Positions 21,432-30,795 of a DNA stretch of 54,067 nucleotides are shown here, one piece after another. The notes under the pieces are model-generated. The model did no database searches and was not told the origin of the DNA. It saw only the letters and a program-made list of their open reading frames with translations. Source of the stretch: Candidatus Saganbacteria bacterium (GTDB lineage: Bacteria > Margulisbacteria > WOR-1 > O2-12-FULL-45-9 > XYB2-FULL-48-7); the NCBI GenBank assembly GCA_016939335.1, contig JAFGHC010000019.1:87090-141156 (forward strand), read 5' to 3'. The stretch's first letter is position 1, and the number at the start of each line of letters is the position of its first letter. A program made the position numbers and the translations under genes.

Positions 21432-22901
21432 TCATTTTGCTGATAGCCTGTTATTTTCAGGGGGGGGTGAAAATAAAGCCGTAGAGGACTTAATCCCAGG
21501 CCTTCGATAAAAAGTTCCCTTTTTGCTTGGCCGCACTTTTTCCAAAAGTTTATTCTTAACCCAAGCGCTCAAAAGGCGAGAAGCCTTAACGGAATCTTTT
21601 ATCCCCGTGACTTTTCGAAGCTCCTTATTAGTGATTTTGTGAAATTGATCAAGATATTGACTGACGGTGTCCCAATAAGAAATTTTTTCAAGATTAAACA
21701 ATATAACCAAGACAGAATTTGTTGTAAATGGCGGAGGAAGATAGAGGGGATCGTATAAATTAGCCTCTTTCATCAGTTCAAACATGCGGTTAACGCCCTC
21801 GCCGATGTCCAGGTTCGGGCTTTCATCTCCGAACCGGTTAAGCGTTCGCTCAATAAGCGGATTTCTTGCGAACCGGTCAGACCGGATGTTTGAGATCGTA
21901 ATATTGCCGGCAAAAACGCCAGGGCTTTCTATTTCAATGCGGTCATCAAAAACCCTCATTTGGATGTCATTTTGAATGCTGTAATCACGATGGATGACGG
22001 CATTAGTTATTGCTTCATGAACGACCCAGAGCGGATATCTATATTTGTTTTTGAATCGCGTCCCCTCTAACCTGGGAGGGGACGTTTCGATCCAATTCTT
22101 TATATAGTCGAAAGCCTCTTCGATTTGTCGGATTAGGGGGCCTTCGACAGAGAATGGCCGCCTCAAGAAATTAGGCTCGCCGGAATAATTTGGTTGGGTG
22201 CCGAGGTAATGTGTGATCTTTATTCCGCACTTTCTTTTAAGCGCGATCGAGGGATTTTTAGCAAAAAGGAGCAACCCAGCATTGTTAATTCGCTTTTCTT
22301 CATTTATGCGAACCGCCAAACCATTATTAATTAAAAGCTCAAAAACATCGGGTTCCGCGCTGCCGGTATATTTCTTGTATTTTTCAACAAGGCCCATATC
22401 GAGTGCCTCAAGCGGCGAGCTTTCCGGCAATTCGCCCTCATAAGAGATGGCCCCCTTGGCATACTTTAATTGGAGGATCTCTCTGGCAGTAAGCTGGCGG
22501 TTAGACCGGCCCCTTCGGACATAAGTCCCGTCATTTTTGATGGAATGAATATCGGTGTCCGGATCGATATAGATCAAAAGAAGCTTATCCAGTTTGCCGG
22601 CGGCATTCGTGATCTCTAATTCCGAAGTATTTACGGCTTTTAAAGGGGGATCAATTTCTTTGTGGATTAAATTCAAAAGCTCCGAGACATTATCCGGCGA
22701 TTCGCTGATGCCAATTAGTCTGTTTGTGCCTTGAGCCTTTTCCGGGTCTTCTAGCCCGACGACAAATAGCCCTCCCTCCGAATTAGCAAGAGCCGTAATA
22801 GACTCAAGCGCTTTGCCGGGTTTTGCCAGCGCCCGTTTACATTCGAAAATCTGCCATTCTTGGGAAGACAACAACAGGCTTATAAATTCCTTAGTTTCCA
22901 T
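21432..22901 (-). CDS. AlbA_2 (Schlafen-like) domain protein with GHKL-type ATP-binding domain
   Basis: A 489-residue protein. Residues ~1-130 form an AlbA_2/Schlafen-type domain (FECKRALAKPGKALESITALANSEGGLFVVGLED). The middle and C-terminal half carry an HATPase_c_4-type region (PLWVVHEAITNAVIHRDYS, then IGEGVNRMFELMKEANL). A winged-helix-like tail (KITNKELRKVTGIKDSVKASRLLSAWVKN) follows. The ATG at 22901 has GGAGGGAG upstream; a longer frame runs back into the HEPN-like gene and is rejected. It overlaps that gene by 11 bases. Codon use is visibly AT-richer than the neighbours. Such proteins are often transcriptional regulators or defence components. Confidence 0.82.
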   Translation of the reverse strand: METKEFISLLLSSQEWQIFECKRALAKPGKALESITALANSEGGLFVVGLEDPEKAQGTNRLIGISESPDNVSELLNLIHKEIDPPLKAVNTSELEITNAAGKLDKLLLIYIDPDTDIHSIKNDGTYVRRGRSNRQLTAREILQLKYAKGAISYEGELPESSPLEALDMGLVEKYKKYTGSAEPDVFELLINNGLAVRINEEKRINNAGLLLFAKNPSIALKRKCGIKITHYLGTQPNYSGEPNFLRRPFSVEGPLIRQIEEAFDYIKNWIETSPPRLEGTRFKNKYRYPLWVVHEAITNAVIHRDYSIQNDIQMRVFDDRIEIESPGVFAGNITISNIRSDRFARNPLIERTLNRFGDESPNLDIGEGVNRMFELMKEANLYDPLYLPPPFTTNSVLVILFNLEKISYWDTVSQYLDQFHKITNKELRKVTGIKDSVKASRLLSAWVKNKLLEKVRPSKKGTFYRRPGIKSSTALFSPPPENNRLSAK

Positions 22902-23562
22902 GTGTGACTCCCTCCACCACCGCAATCTCCTCTGCCTTGCCATCTTTGTTTTGAGTGCCGAGGGAGGCTGCGAGGCGGGAGCTTTCTTCGCGAAGTTCGG
23001 TAAGCATCTTTTGGGCCAAGCTTTTTTCATCAGGTTGGATAGAAATATTTCCGAAGTCAAAAACTAAAAAACCAATAATTTCATTAGCGTCGTCAACGAT
23101 TTGTGGAATACCATTCAGCTCTAAAGACCAGCCTTTAGGAGTAAAATGCAGAAACTCATTTCTTATTTTATTAAGCTTATTAATGTTCCAATCAATATTG
23201 TTTTTTGGAACAAATGTTTTGCTGTTGTAATACTTATTCATATGTGTAGGACTCTTGATTTTTTCGTAAAGAGACCAAAAATAATCAAGTTTTACTTCGG
23301 GGAATTTGCCATTTTTTTGTCTGTTTTCGGGCGGCAAAGAATAGAATTTGAGGAGTTTTTCGGTAACATAATCAGGATAAGTGGAAAATCCAGCAGAGCC
23401 TTCTAGGGCGCAAACCATGAAACCATATAACGCACTATGAAGCGCTATAATTGTCCATTTGCACCAGTTAATATCCTCGTTGGTTTTCCCGAGAAAGAAA
23501 GCCGCTTTCTCTAACGAATCAAAAGCGTTTTGTTTTGTGTCGGTTCTAAAATAATTCGTCAT
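22891..23562 (-). CDS. HEPN-like protein, candidate RNase of a two-gene cassette
   Basis: A 223-residue predominantly helical protein. KIRNEFLHF gives R134-N-x3-H139, matching the Rx4-6H motif of HEPN ribonucleases. The N-terminal YFRTDTKQNAFDSLEKAAFFLG and WTIIALHSALYGFMVCAL resemble an uncharacterised HEPN-like family. It is the first gene of a pair with the AlbA_2 protein (11-base overlap). The upstream region is AT-rich with no clear ribosome-binding site. RNase activity is inference. Confidence 0.6.
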   Translation of the reverse strand: MTNYFRTDTKQNAFDSLEKAAFFLGKTNEDINWCKWTIIALHSALYGFMVCALEGSAGFSTYPDYVTEKLLKFYSLPPENRQKNGKFPEVKLDYFWSLYEKIKSPTHMNKYYNSKTFVPKNNIDWNINKLNKIRNEFLHFTPKGWSLELNGIPQIVDDANEIIGFLVFDFGNISIQPDEKSLAQKMLTELREESSRLAASLGTQNKDGKAEEIAVVEGVTHGN

Positions 23563-23642
23563 AATATTAAAATTATTTGATTGAGAAAGCTGCGACCTCT
23601 ATTCTTTAAAATTTTACGACTATGGTATGGGAAAAACAAGGC

Positions 23643-24578
23643 TCAAGAAGCTTTTTTCAGCTTTTTTATGACTTCCGGCAGCCGGCGCAGGCTGGCCTGG
23701 ATTTCCAGGTCGTCGCGGTGGTTGACCGCCGGGAAGCCGGAGACGACCGAATTGGCGGGAATGTCCTTGGTCACGCCCGACTTGGCCATGACGACGGTGT
23801 TCTCGCCGATGGTGATGTGGCCGTTGAAGCCGGCCATGCCGCCGACCGAAACGTGGTCGCCGAAGGTGACCGAGCCGGCAAAGCCGACCAGCGCGGTGAT
23901 CGCGCAGTGCTTGCCGAGCCGGCAGTTGTGGGCGAGGTGGGTCAGGTTATCGATCTTGGTCCCGGCGCCGACCCGCGTCTCGCCCAGCGTCCCCCGCGCG
24001 ACGCAGGTGTTGGCGAAGAGCTCGACGTCGTCCTCGATCACCACCGTGCCGATCTGGGGGATCTTTTCGTATTTATTCTCGTGCCAGACAAAACCGTAGC
24101 CGTCCACGCCGATCCGGGCGCCCGCGTGGATGACCACCCGCTTGCCGATCTTAACGTTATCATAGATCGTCACCGAGGGGTGAATGACCGTTTCATCGCC
24201 GATCTCGACGCCGCTGCCGATATAAACAAAGGGGCCGACGGTCACCCGCTTGCCGAGCCTGGCGCCGGCGGAAACGACGGCGGTTTTGTGGACGCCGGGC
24301 TTCAGCTTTGGCTTGGGCGCGAAGTGGGGAAGGATCTGCGCCAGGGCGAGACGGGGGTTTTTGACCAGAATGCCGGGCTTGCCGCGGAGCGCCGCGCCCA
24401 GCGGCGCGACGACCGCCGCGGCCGGAGAAGACAAGGCCGGAGCCAGATATTTATCTTCGAGCACGAAGACCAAATCACCGGCCCCGGCCGTTTCGACGGG
24501 GGCAACCCCCCGGATATCAATCTCTTCCTTGCCGACGAGTTCGCCAGCGGCGATCGCCGACAGCTTGTTCAGCTTCAC
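23643..24578 (-). CDS. lpxD: UDP-3-O-acylglucosamine N-acyltransferase LpxD
   Basis: A 311-residue lipid A biosynthesis acyltransferase. The N-terminal uridine-binding domain (KLSAIAAGELVGKEEIDI) is followed by a long left-handed beta-helix of hexapeptides (VTVGPFVYIGSGVEIGDETVIHPSVTIYDNVKIG) and GVDGYGFVWHENKYEKIPQIG with LAHNCRLGKHCAI (catalytic His region). It lies three bases after skp. Indicates an LPS-type outer membrane. Confidence 0.95.
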   Translation of the reverse strand: MKLNKLSAIAAGELVGKEEIDIRGVAPVETAGAGDLVFVLEDKYLAPALSSPAAAVVAPLGAALRGKPGILVKNPRLALAQILPHFAPKPKLKPGVHKTAVVSAGARLGKRVTVGPFVYIGSGVEIGDETVIHPSVTIYDNVKIGKRVVIHAGARIGVDGYGFVWHENKYEKIPQIGTVVIEDDVELFANTCVARGTLGETRVGAGTKIDNLTHLAHNCRLGKHCAITALVGFAGSVTFGDHVSVGGMAGFNGHITIGENTVVMAKSGVTKDIPANSVVSGFPAVNHRDDLEIQASLRRLPEVIKKLKKAS

Positions 24579-24580
24579 GG

Positions 24581-25036
24581 CTACTTATTGAGTTCCGTTA
24601 TCACCATGTCGGTCAGGTCCATCCCGCCGTTGATGACAACTTGCTTGTCAAGCACGACATCGATGCCGACCTTCTTGGACACTTTTTTCACGGCATCAAG
24701 GATCTTGGCCTGCAGCTTGGTGGTCAGCTGCGCATTGAGTTCGAGCAGGCTGTCCCGCTTGGGCATCAGCTTTTGCTCCATCTCTTTTTTCATCTTTTCC
24801 AGATCTTCTTTCTTGGTGCCGCCTTTTTCCGCGTCGGACAGCTTCTTCTGACTATCTTCAAAGTCCTTCTTGAAGCTTTCCTCCTGCTTGGAAAGGTCGG
24901 CTTGCGCCTTGGCCGTTTCGTTGTAGCCCTTAAAGACCCTTTGGACGTCGATAACGCCGATGCTGGTGAAATTTGCCGCACGGGCGACGCCGGCGACAAA
25001 CATGATTGCCATGGCTGCGATCAATAGCTTTTTCAT
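24581..25036 (-). CDS. OmpH/Skp-family periplasmic chaperone
   Basis: A 151-residue secreted protein with a signal peptide (MKKLLIAAMAIMFVAGVARA), then IGVIDVQRVFKGYNETAKAQADL, a long charged coiled coil, and the conserved end IDVVLDKQVVINGGMDLTDMVI. Skp escorts outer-membrane proteins through the periplasm. A strong AGGAGGTGA precedes the ATG. It is encoded between mnmG and lpxD. Confidence 0.92.
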   Translation of the reverse strand: MKKLLIAAMAIMFVAGVARAANFTSIGVIDVQRVFKGYNETAKAQADLSKQEESFKKDFEDSQKKLSDAEKGGTKKEDLEKMKKEMEQKLMPKRDSLLELNAQLTTKLQAKILDAVKKVSKKVGIDVVLDKQVVINGGMDLTDMVITELNK

Positions 25037-25072
25037 GTGTTCACCTCCTCTGCCGAGAATTCTAACACGCGC

Positions 25073-26908
25073 CTATTTTTTCGTCCAGACCTTTCCCGGC
25101 CGGGAGAGGTGGACCAGCAGGACCGAAATATCGGCCGGGGAGACCCCGGCGATGCGCGCCGCCTGCCCGAGCGAAGCGGGGCGGTGGTGCGCCAGCTTCA
25201 GCCCGGCCTCGCGCGACAGCCCGCGCAGGGCGCAGAAGTCAAGGGCGGCGGGGATCATTTTATCCTCCAGTTTTTTGAACCGTTCGACCTGTTCGAGCTG
25301 GCGTTTGATATAGCCCTCATATTTTTCGGCAATCGCGACCTGTTCGGCCACCTCGGCGGAGAGCGGCTCGTTATTTTCGACCGCCGCCCGCTTCTTCAGG
25401 AAAGCGGCGTAGCGCGCCTTGCCGATCAGCCCGGCCCGGTAGCCCGTTTCGGTCAGCCGGAGGTCCGCATTGTCCTGGCGGAGCAGCAGACGGTATTCCG
25501 AACGCGAGGTCAGCATCCGGTACGGCTCCAGTATCTCTTTAGTGATCAGATCATCAATTAAAGTTCCAATGTAACTGTCATCCCGGCGGAGGATGAGCGG
25601 CGCCGCGCCCCTCACTTTGAGGGCGGCGTTGAGCCCGGCGACGATCCCCTGCGCCGCCGCTTCCTCGTAACCGGAGGTGCCGTTGATCTGGCCGGCGCAG
25701 AAAAGCCCCGGCAGGTTTTTCGCTTCGAGCGTGACGGTCAGCTGATCGGGAAGGATGTAATCATATTCGACCGCGTAGCCGGGGCGGATCAACTCGACCT
25801 TTTCAAGGCCCGGCATCGTGCGCAGCATGGCGAGCTGCACATCTTCGGGGAGCGAGGTCGCCATCCCCTGCGCGTACATCTCCAGTGTGTCGCGGCCGGT
25901 CGGCTCAATGAAGCATTGCTGTTTATCTTTTTCCGGGAAGCGGACGACTTTGTCCTCGATCGACGGGCAGTAGCGCGGCCCAACCCCTTTGATCTTGCCT
26001 TGAAAGAGAGGCGAGCGGTCGAGGTTGGCGCGGATGATCTCGTGCGTCTTTTCGTTGGTCCAAGTGAGGTGGCACGGAACTTGTGGCAGGGAGAGGCAGG
26101 GATTATAAGGAGGAGCAGGGAGGAGCAAGGAACGTTCCTTGCTGTTCCTTGCTATTCCATCCATTCCCTGTCCCTCCATGTATTGAACATATTCCCAGAT
26201 AAAAGAGAACATTTTGGGTGGTTCATCCCCTGGCTGGAGCGTCATTTTGGAAAAGTCGATCGAGCGCTTGTTTAATCTGGCCGGGGTGCCGGTCTTCAGG
26301 CGGCCGAGCTTCAGGCCGAGGCTACGCAGGGAAGCGGATAAACCGACCGCCGGGAACTCGCCCATCCGTCCCGCCGGCTGGTGCTTCATGCCGACATGGA
26401 TCACGCCGTTCAGGAACGTCCCCGTCGTGGCGACCACCGTTTTGCCGTGATAAACAACATCCAGGCTTGTTTTTATTCCCGTTACGCCATTCGCGTTGCG
26501 CGTCACGAGCACTTCCGCGACTTCGCCCTGCTTCAAGTCGAGGTTAGGCTGTTCTTCGAGCAGTTTTTTCATGAGACAGTGGTACTGTTTCCGGTCCGAC
26601 TGGGCCCGGAGCGCCTGAACGGCCGGCCCCTTGTTGGTGTTGAGCATTTTCATCTGAAGGTAGGTCAGGTCGGTCGAGATGCCGATCTGGCCGCCGAGGG
26701 CGTCGACCTCGCGGATGAGCTGCGACTTGGCCGGGCCGCCCATCGCCGGGTTGCACGACATGAAAGCGATGGTGTCGATGTTCATCGTCAGAAGGAGCGT
26801 CTGGCAACCCAGACGCGCCGCCGCCAGGGCCGCCTCGATCCCGGCGTGCCCGGCGCCGATGACGATCACGTCGTAGGTTTTGGGGTAAATCTGCGTTTCC
26901 AGAGGCAT
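25073..26908 (-). CDS. mnmG: tRNA uridine modification FAD protein MnmG, with in-frame palindromic insertion
   Basis: A 611-residue MnmG: FAD motif [46 protein letters not shown], and [16 protein letters not shown]. It partners MnmE in modifying wobble uridines. Between FSFIWEY and [15 protein letters not shown] it carries about 30 residues more than E. coli MnmG; the DNA there has an 18-bp perfect palindrome (26125-26142) and decamer repeats. The upstream TGCTAAAAT -10 lies 9 bases before the ATG, suggesting a leaderless message. rsmG/parAB, usual neighbours of mnmG, are absent. Confidence 0.95.
   Translation of the reverse strand: MPLETQIYPKTYDVIVIGAGHAGIEAALAAARLGCQTLLLTMNIDTIAFMSCNPAMGGPAKSQLIREVDALGGQIGISTDLTYLQMKMLNTNKGPAVQALRAQSDRKQYHCLMKKLLEEQPNLDLKQGEVAEVLVTRNANGVTGIKTSLDVVYHGKTVVATTGTFLNGVIHVGMKHQPAGRMGEFPAVGLSASLRSLGLKLGRLKTGTPARLNKRSIDFSKMTLQPGDEPPKMFSFIWEYVQYMEGQGMDGIARNSKERSLLLPAPPYNPCLSLPQVPCHLTWTNEKTHEIIRANLDRSPLFQGKIKGVGPRYCPSIEDKVVRFPEKDKQQCFIEPTGRDTLEMYAQGMATSLPEDVQLAMLRTMPGLEKVELIRPGYAVEYDYILPDQLTVTLEAKNLPGLFCAGQINGTSGYEEAAAQGIVAGLNAALKVRGAAPLILRRDDSYIGTLIDDLITKEILEPYRMLTSRSEYRLLLRQDNADLRLTETGYRAGLIGKARYAAFLKKRAAVENNEPLSAEVAEQVAIAEKYEGYIKRQLEQVERFKKLEDKMIPAALDFCALRGLSREAGLKLAHHRPASLGQAARIAGVSPADISVLLVHLSRPGKVWTKK
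26125..26142. repeat. 18-bp perfect palindrome inside mnmG insertion
   Basis: GCAAGGAACGTTCCTTGC is self-complementary over 18 bases and is followed by another GTTCCTTGCT direct copy (26143-26152 region). It lies in the extra in-frame segment of mnmG, resembling a palindromic element tolerated inside a coding sequence. Confidence 0.75.
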
Positions 26909-27000
26909 AACTATTATATTTTAGCATAAATCCGTGAAATTTGCGCTAAAAATGGCCGATATATATGCGTCGATGGTTGATTCCCAAAGAGAGACAAAAA

Positions 27001-27501
27001 ATGGCAATAATTGAAAAAATCCCCGGCCGCAGATTTTTCACGCGCGTTTTGCGCAGAAGCGCGCCGATTAACTCCCCAGCGGACGCGCTACGCAATCTGC
27101 CAGTCGGCATGAGAATATCGGCCCCCGAATCCCGCCCCCCGATCGAGCCCGCATCAATTGACAGGTTGCTTGGGGCATATGCGCCGCCGAAGGCGGACAT
27201 AAATGCGAAGAGCGGGCCCAAGAAATCAGTGGCAGAAGAGTTGGAACGGATAACTTCCTATGAAAACAGAGCGAAATTGTTTAAGAAAATAGCCTGGCCC
27301 AACGGAATAGTCGCAGGCTTTTTAGCGATAATTGAACAAGTTGTTTTGCCTCGATTAAGCCTGGGCTTAACGCCGATCGTTTGCAAATGGGGGGCGATAG
27401 TGACCGGATCCATCGCACTTTCGTTTGCGCTAAGAAGTTATTTGTTGAACAAGCGGGCAGAGAAAGCGTTGGCTAACTCGATAAAAAATCCTTGTTTGTG
27501 A
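27001..27501 (+). CDS. Hypothetical protein with C-terminal membrane segments
   Basis: A 166-residue protein of unknown family. The first half is polar and proline-rich (PAPESRPPIEPASIDRLL in character). The second half has a hydrophobic segment (GIVAGFLAIIEQVVLPRLSLG) and another near WGAIVTGSIALSFALRSYLL, ending in a basic tail. The ATG at 27001 has AGAGAG upstream and is preferred to 26965. It stands alone on the plus strand, divergent from mnmG and convergent with the sensor gene. Confidence 0.5.
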   Translation: MAIIEKIPGRRFFTRVLRRSAPINSPADALRNLPVGMRISAPESRPPIEPASIDRLLGAYAPPKADINAKSGPKKSVAEELERITSYENRAKLFKKIAWPNGIVAGFLAIIEQVVLPRLSLGLTPIVCKWGAIVTGSIALSFALRSYLLNKRAEKALANSIKNPCL

Positions 27502-27577
27502 GAACGCTTGGCAAACCGCGCAATTACGAAACGCTCACAGATTTTGGGAAAGATGGGAGATTATTTCCATAAAAAAT

Positions 27578-28618
27578 CTATCCCCTGATGTCCCTCACCA
27601 CAAAGACGATCCCCAGCAGCTCGCCGACGATCTTTTCGCGCAGCAGGTTGGCGTTGATCAGCGCGGGGATGGTTTCGCCGAGCGGGTCGACCAGATCGGC
27701 CTGAAAGCGCTCCACTTCCAGTTTTTTATCGACGACCTCGCTGCAGAGCTGATCGTACTTCCCTTTCTGCTTGAACAGGTCGGCGATCTGGCGCCCGGCG
27801 ATCGCCCCGTCCGCATGGAAGAATTTCTTGGCCTCTTCGTTCAGGAAGATGATCCGCCCGTCGAGATCGGTGACGATCAATGAGTCGGGCATGGTTTCGA
27901 TGATCGTGTCGGCCGCCAGCGCCGGCGAGATGGCGAACAGGCTGTAGTTGCGCATGGCGAAATAAATGAACAAATTCATGACCGCCAGGTCGAAGACGGC
28001 GGTGGGGGGCGTCAGCCGCGTGCCGTAAAGGATCGGGATGAGCTCGTCGGTGACGACGCCGACCAGCAGCGGGAACAGCACTCCGAAACCGATCAGCCGC
28101 GCGGAGAACCGCTCGGACTGCTGGTGCGCCTTAAAGCTGTACTGAAACAGCAGCACAACGGCCAAAGTCGAATAGAGGATGGTGTTGAGAAAGAACAAGC
28201 TGAACCAGGCGGAAGGGATGCTGACGATGCCGACCGACCAGATCTCATAGCGTTTGAACATGAGATCGCTAAAAAGGAACAGCAGGGAGACTGCGGCGGG
28301 GAACAGGTAAAACCAGAACAGAAAGATACTTTGTTTTAACCGGCCCTCCTTTTTCGTGAACAGGATGGCAAAATGGGCGAACAGCGGGAAGACAAAAACC
28401 CAAAGCGCCGAACTGAGCCGGTCAATGTCGCGGGCCAGGTCCAGGGTGAAAGCGATCCGGTAGGAATATTCCAGGACTGTGGCGGCAAACGCGACCATGG
28501 CGAAAAGGGCGAAGAACCGCGCCAGGGAGTTCTCATAATGCCTGGTCCAGATCTGAAAGGCCAGGAGCAAAATAAAGAGCGAAGCGGCCAGTTCGAAGTA
28601 AGGGAAGAGCATTGCCAT
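27578..28618 (-). CDS. 7TM-PAS sensor protein lacking a histidine kinase domain
   Basis: A 346-residue membrane protein. Residues ~1-235 hold seven to eight hydrophobic helices like the N-terminal 7TM sensor region of some histidine kinases. A PAS domain follows at ~245-345 ([27 protein letters not shown]...[11 protein letters not shown]). It stops where a HisKA/HATPase module would normally begin, and no kinase lies downstream. It may be a stand-alone sensor or a remnant. Divergent from pyrH with overlapping -10 elements. Confidence 0.75.
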   Translation of the reverse strand: MAMLFPYFELAASLFILLLAFQIWTRHYENSLARFFALFAMVAFAATVLEYSYRIAFTLDLARDIDRLSSALWVFVFPLFAHFAILFTKKEGRLKQSIFLFWFYLFPAAVSLLFLFSDLMFKRYEIWSVGIVSIPSAWFSLFFLNTILYSTLAVVLLFQYSFKAHQQSERFSARLIGFGVLFPLLVGVVTDELIPILYGTRLTPPTAVFDLAVMNLFIYFAMRNYSLFAISPALAADTIIETMPDSLIVTDLDGRIIFLNEEAKKFFHADGAIAGRQIADLFKQKGKYDQLCSEVVDKKLEVERFQADLVDPLGETIPALINANLLREKIVGELLGIVFVVRDIRG

Positions 28619-28640
28619 AGTGGCCAGATTATATTATAAT
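28612..28640 (+). promoter_or_regulatory. Promoter of pyrH operon
   Basis: TTGCCA (28612-28617, 5 of 6 consensus), 17-base spacer, TATAAT (28635-28640). Predicted transcription starts about 3 bases before the pyrH ATG. The same ATTATATTATAAT stretch supplies a minus-strand -10 for the divergent sensor gene. Confidence 0.8.
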
Positions 28641-28649
28641 GACCGGGAT

Positions 28650-29375
28650 ATGGCAAGGCCGACCTACAAACGAATCCTCCTCAAACTCTCCGGCGAAGTC
28701 TTTGGCGGCAAACAAAAATACGGCATCGACCTTGAGGTCCTGGCGGTGATCGCCGCGGAGATCAAGTCGGTCAGGGCGCTGGGGGTCGGCGTGGCGGTCG
28801 TGGTCGGCGGCGGCAATATTTTCCGCGGCGTGGCCGGCGCGGTCCAAGGGATCGACCGGGCGACCGGCGACTACATGGGGATGCTGGCGACCGTCATCAA
28901 TTCGCTCGCCCTCCAGGACGCGCTGGAGCGCGCGGGCGTCGCCTCCCGCGTCCAGACCGCGATAGAAATGCGGTCGATCGCCGAGCCGTTCATCCGGCGG
29001 CGGGCGATCCGCCACATGGAGAAGGGGCGCGTCGTCATTCTCGCGGCCGGCACCGGCAACCCGTACTTTTCCACCGACACGACCGCGGCGCTGCGCGCCG
29101 CCGAGCTCGACGCCGACGTCATCCTCAAGGCGACCAAGGTCGACGGAGTTTACGACAAGGACCCCGTCCACTTCCCGGACGCCAAGAAGTACAAAAATAT
29201 CACCCACATGACAATGATCCAGAAGCGCCTGCGGGTAATGGACTCGACCGCGGCATCGCTTTGCATGGAGAACAAGATCCCGATCATCGTCTTTGACCTG
29301 ACCAAGCGCGGCAACATCAGGCGGGCGGTCGAGGGGAAAGAGGTCGGCACGCTGGTCGAGGTCGGCAAAGAGTAG
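28650..29375 (+). CDS. pyrH: UMP kinase
   Basis: A 241-residue amino-acid-kinase-fold enzyme phosphorylating UMP to [51 protein letters not shown] and [11 protein letters not shown] are diagnostic. The ATG at 28650 is chosen: upstream residues are promoter DNA. First gene of pyrH-frr-uppS-cdsA-nadC. Confidence 0.97.
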   Translation: MARPTYKRILLKLSGEVFGGKQKYGIDLEVLAVIAAEIKSVRALGVGVAVVVGGGNIFRGVAGAVQGIDRATGDYMGMLATVINSLALQDALERAGVASRVQTAIEMRSIAEPFIRRRAIRHMEKGRVVILAAGTGNPYFSTDTTAALRAAELDADVILKATKVDGVYDKDPVHFPDAKKYKNITHMTMIQKRLRVMDSTAASLCMENKIPIIVFDLTKRGNIRRAVEGKEVGTLVEVGKE

Positions 29376-29386
29376 GAGGCGCTAAG

Positions 29387-29941
29387 ATGGAAGACGTTTT
29401 AAGAGAAAGCGAAGGGCGGATGCAGAAAGCGATCGAGGCGCTGAAGAAGAATTTTTCGGCCGTGCGCACCGGGCGCGCCCATCCGGCGCTGCTCGACCAC
29501 GTCCAGGTCGAATATTACGGCACCAAAACGCCGCTCAAACAGCTGGGGCAGGTCTCGGCGCCCGAGCCGCGCATGCTGGTCGTCACGCCGTATGACAAGA
29601 ACGCCAGCCAGGCGATCGAAAAAGCGATCCTTGCCTCGGACCTCGGCATCAACCCGAAGAACGAGGGCGGGCTGATCCGTTTGCTCCTGCCCGAGCTTTC
29701 CGAGGAGCGCCGCCGCGACTTGACCAAGATCATCAAGAAAGAAGCCGAAGAGGCCAAGATCAGCCTGCGCAACGTGCGCCGGGAGGCGATCGAAGCGCTG
29801 AAAAAGCAGAAGGCCGAGAAAAAGATCACCGAGGACATCGAGAAAATGCAGGACAAGAAGGTCCAGGAGCTGATCGACAAGGAGTCGGCGGAAATCGACA
29901 AGTTGCTGGCGGGCAAAGAGAAGGAGATACTGGAGGTTTAG
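29387..29941 (+). CDS. frr: Ribosome recycling factor
   Basis: A 184-residue factor that splits post-termination ribosomes. RMQKAIEALKKNFSAVRTGRAHPALLD, LGQVSAPEPRMLVVTPYDK and LPELSEERRRDLTKIIKKEAE are conserved. GGAGG precedes the ATG. A heptamer-periodic repeat element begins eight bases after its stop. Confidence 0.97.
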   Translation: MEDVLRESEGRMQKAIEALKKNFSAVRTGRAHPALLDHVQVEYYGTKTPLKQLGQVSAPEPRMLVVTPYDKNASQAIEKAILASDLGINPKNEGGLIRLLLPELSEERRRDLTKIIKKEAEEAKISLRNVRREAIEALKKQKAEKKITEDIEKMQDKKVQELIDKESAEIDKLLAGKEKEILEV

Positions 29942-29948
29942 CCCATTA

Positions 29949-30088
29949 ACCTCAAGACTCCAACATCCAACCTCAAACATCCAAACAAAGGGCAAAGGCT
30001 AAAAGGCAAATCACAAATGTTTTGGAGATTGATATTTGCTTATTGATATTTGTTTGGAAGTTGGAGGTTTGAGGTTGGAAGTTGCAAG
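29949..30088. repeat. Heptamer-periodic repeat element, copy 1 (frr-uppS junction)
   Basis: The 140 bases divide into 20 consecutive 7-base units in one register, with units such as ACCTCAA, ACATCCA and GGCAAAT giving way to TATTTGT and TTGGAAG. The two ends are imperfect inverted repeats of each other. The central ~110 bases reappear in inverted orientation, nearly identical, at 32465-32590. The element ends just before the uppS ATG, so it forms the entire leader between frr and uppS. Confidence 0.85.
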
Positions 30089-30090
30089 AG

Positions 30091-30795
30091 ATGGATAAGC
30101 AAAATATTCCTCAACACATCGCGATCATCATGGACGGCAACGGGCGCTGGGCAAAGCGGCGGCTCCTGCCGCGCGCGGCCGGGCACAAGGCAGGGGTCGC
30201 TTCTTTAAAGGCGGTGCTCAAGGCCTGCGCCGAGCTGGGCGTCAAATACCTGACTGTCTACGCTTTTTCCACCGAGAACTGGGGCCGGCCGCGGGAGGAA
30301 GTCGATTTTCTGATGAATCTCTTCGCCCAATCGATCGACCGGGAGATCGATGAATTGGTCAAAAGCGGCGTCCGCCTGCAATTCCTCGGCCGCATCCACA
30401 AATTTTCCGACCAGCTGCAGACCAAGATGCGCGAGGCAATGGAGAAAACGAAGGACGGCGAACGGATCACCCTGAACGTCATGGTCAATTACGGGGGGAG
30501 GGCGGAATTGGTTGACGCGGCGAATGACATTATAATTAATTCCCCACATTTAAATGTGGGGAATATTACCGAAACCTTGATCAGCGAACATCTGTATACC
30601 AAAGGCATGCCCGACCCCGACCTGCTGATCAGGACGGCGAACGAAATGAGGGTCTCCAACTTTCTCCTCTGGCAGATCGCTTACGCGGAGATATATGTTA
30701 CCGAGACGCTCTGGCCGGATTTTCGCAAAAAGGAACTGGCCGCCGCGATTGAGGGCTACCAAAAGCGCGAACGGCGCTTCGGTAAACTGCAATGA
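30091..30795 (+). CDS. uppS: Isoprenyl (undecaprenyl) diphosphate synthase
   Basis: A 234-residue cis-prenyltransferase making the lipid carrier for cell-wall synthesis. HIAIIMDGNGRWAK with the catalytic Asp, GHKAG, YAFSTENWGRP, and the C-terminal PDPDLLIRTANEMRVSNFLLWQ; the last shows AN in place of the usual SG. The ATG at 30091 is preferred over TTG at 30082. A 26-bp perfect palindrome (30539-30564) is embedded in frame in a variable loop. Overlaps cdsA by four bases (ATGA). Confidence 0.93.
   Translation: MDKQNIPQHIAIIMDGNGRWAKRRLLPRAAGHKAGVASLKAVLKACAELGVKYLTVYAFSTENWGRPREEVDFLMNLFAQSIDREIDELVKSGVRLQFLGRIHKFSDQLQTKMREAMEKTKDGERITLNVMVNYGGRAELVDAANDIIINSPHLNVGNITETLISEHLYTKGMPDPDLLIRTANEMRVSNFLLWQIAYAEIYVTETLWPDFRKKELAAAIEGYQKRERRFGKLQ
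30539..30564. repeat. 26-bp perfect palindrome inside uppS
   Basis: The 13-base arm ATTCCCCACATTT is followed directly by its reverse complement, giving a 26-bp perfect palindrome that can form a long hairpin. It encodes NSPHLNVGN in a variable region of UppS and is AT-richer at its centre and flanks than the gene. Confidence 0.85.

Noticed and set aside
22902-23060. N-terminal extension of the AlbA_2 protein
   Set aside because: The extension overlaps the HEPN-like gene, lacks a domain and bypasses the good ribosome-binding site at 22901.
29949-30088. CRISPR array
   Set aside because: The units are 7 bases and contiguous, with no spacers and no cas genes.
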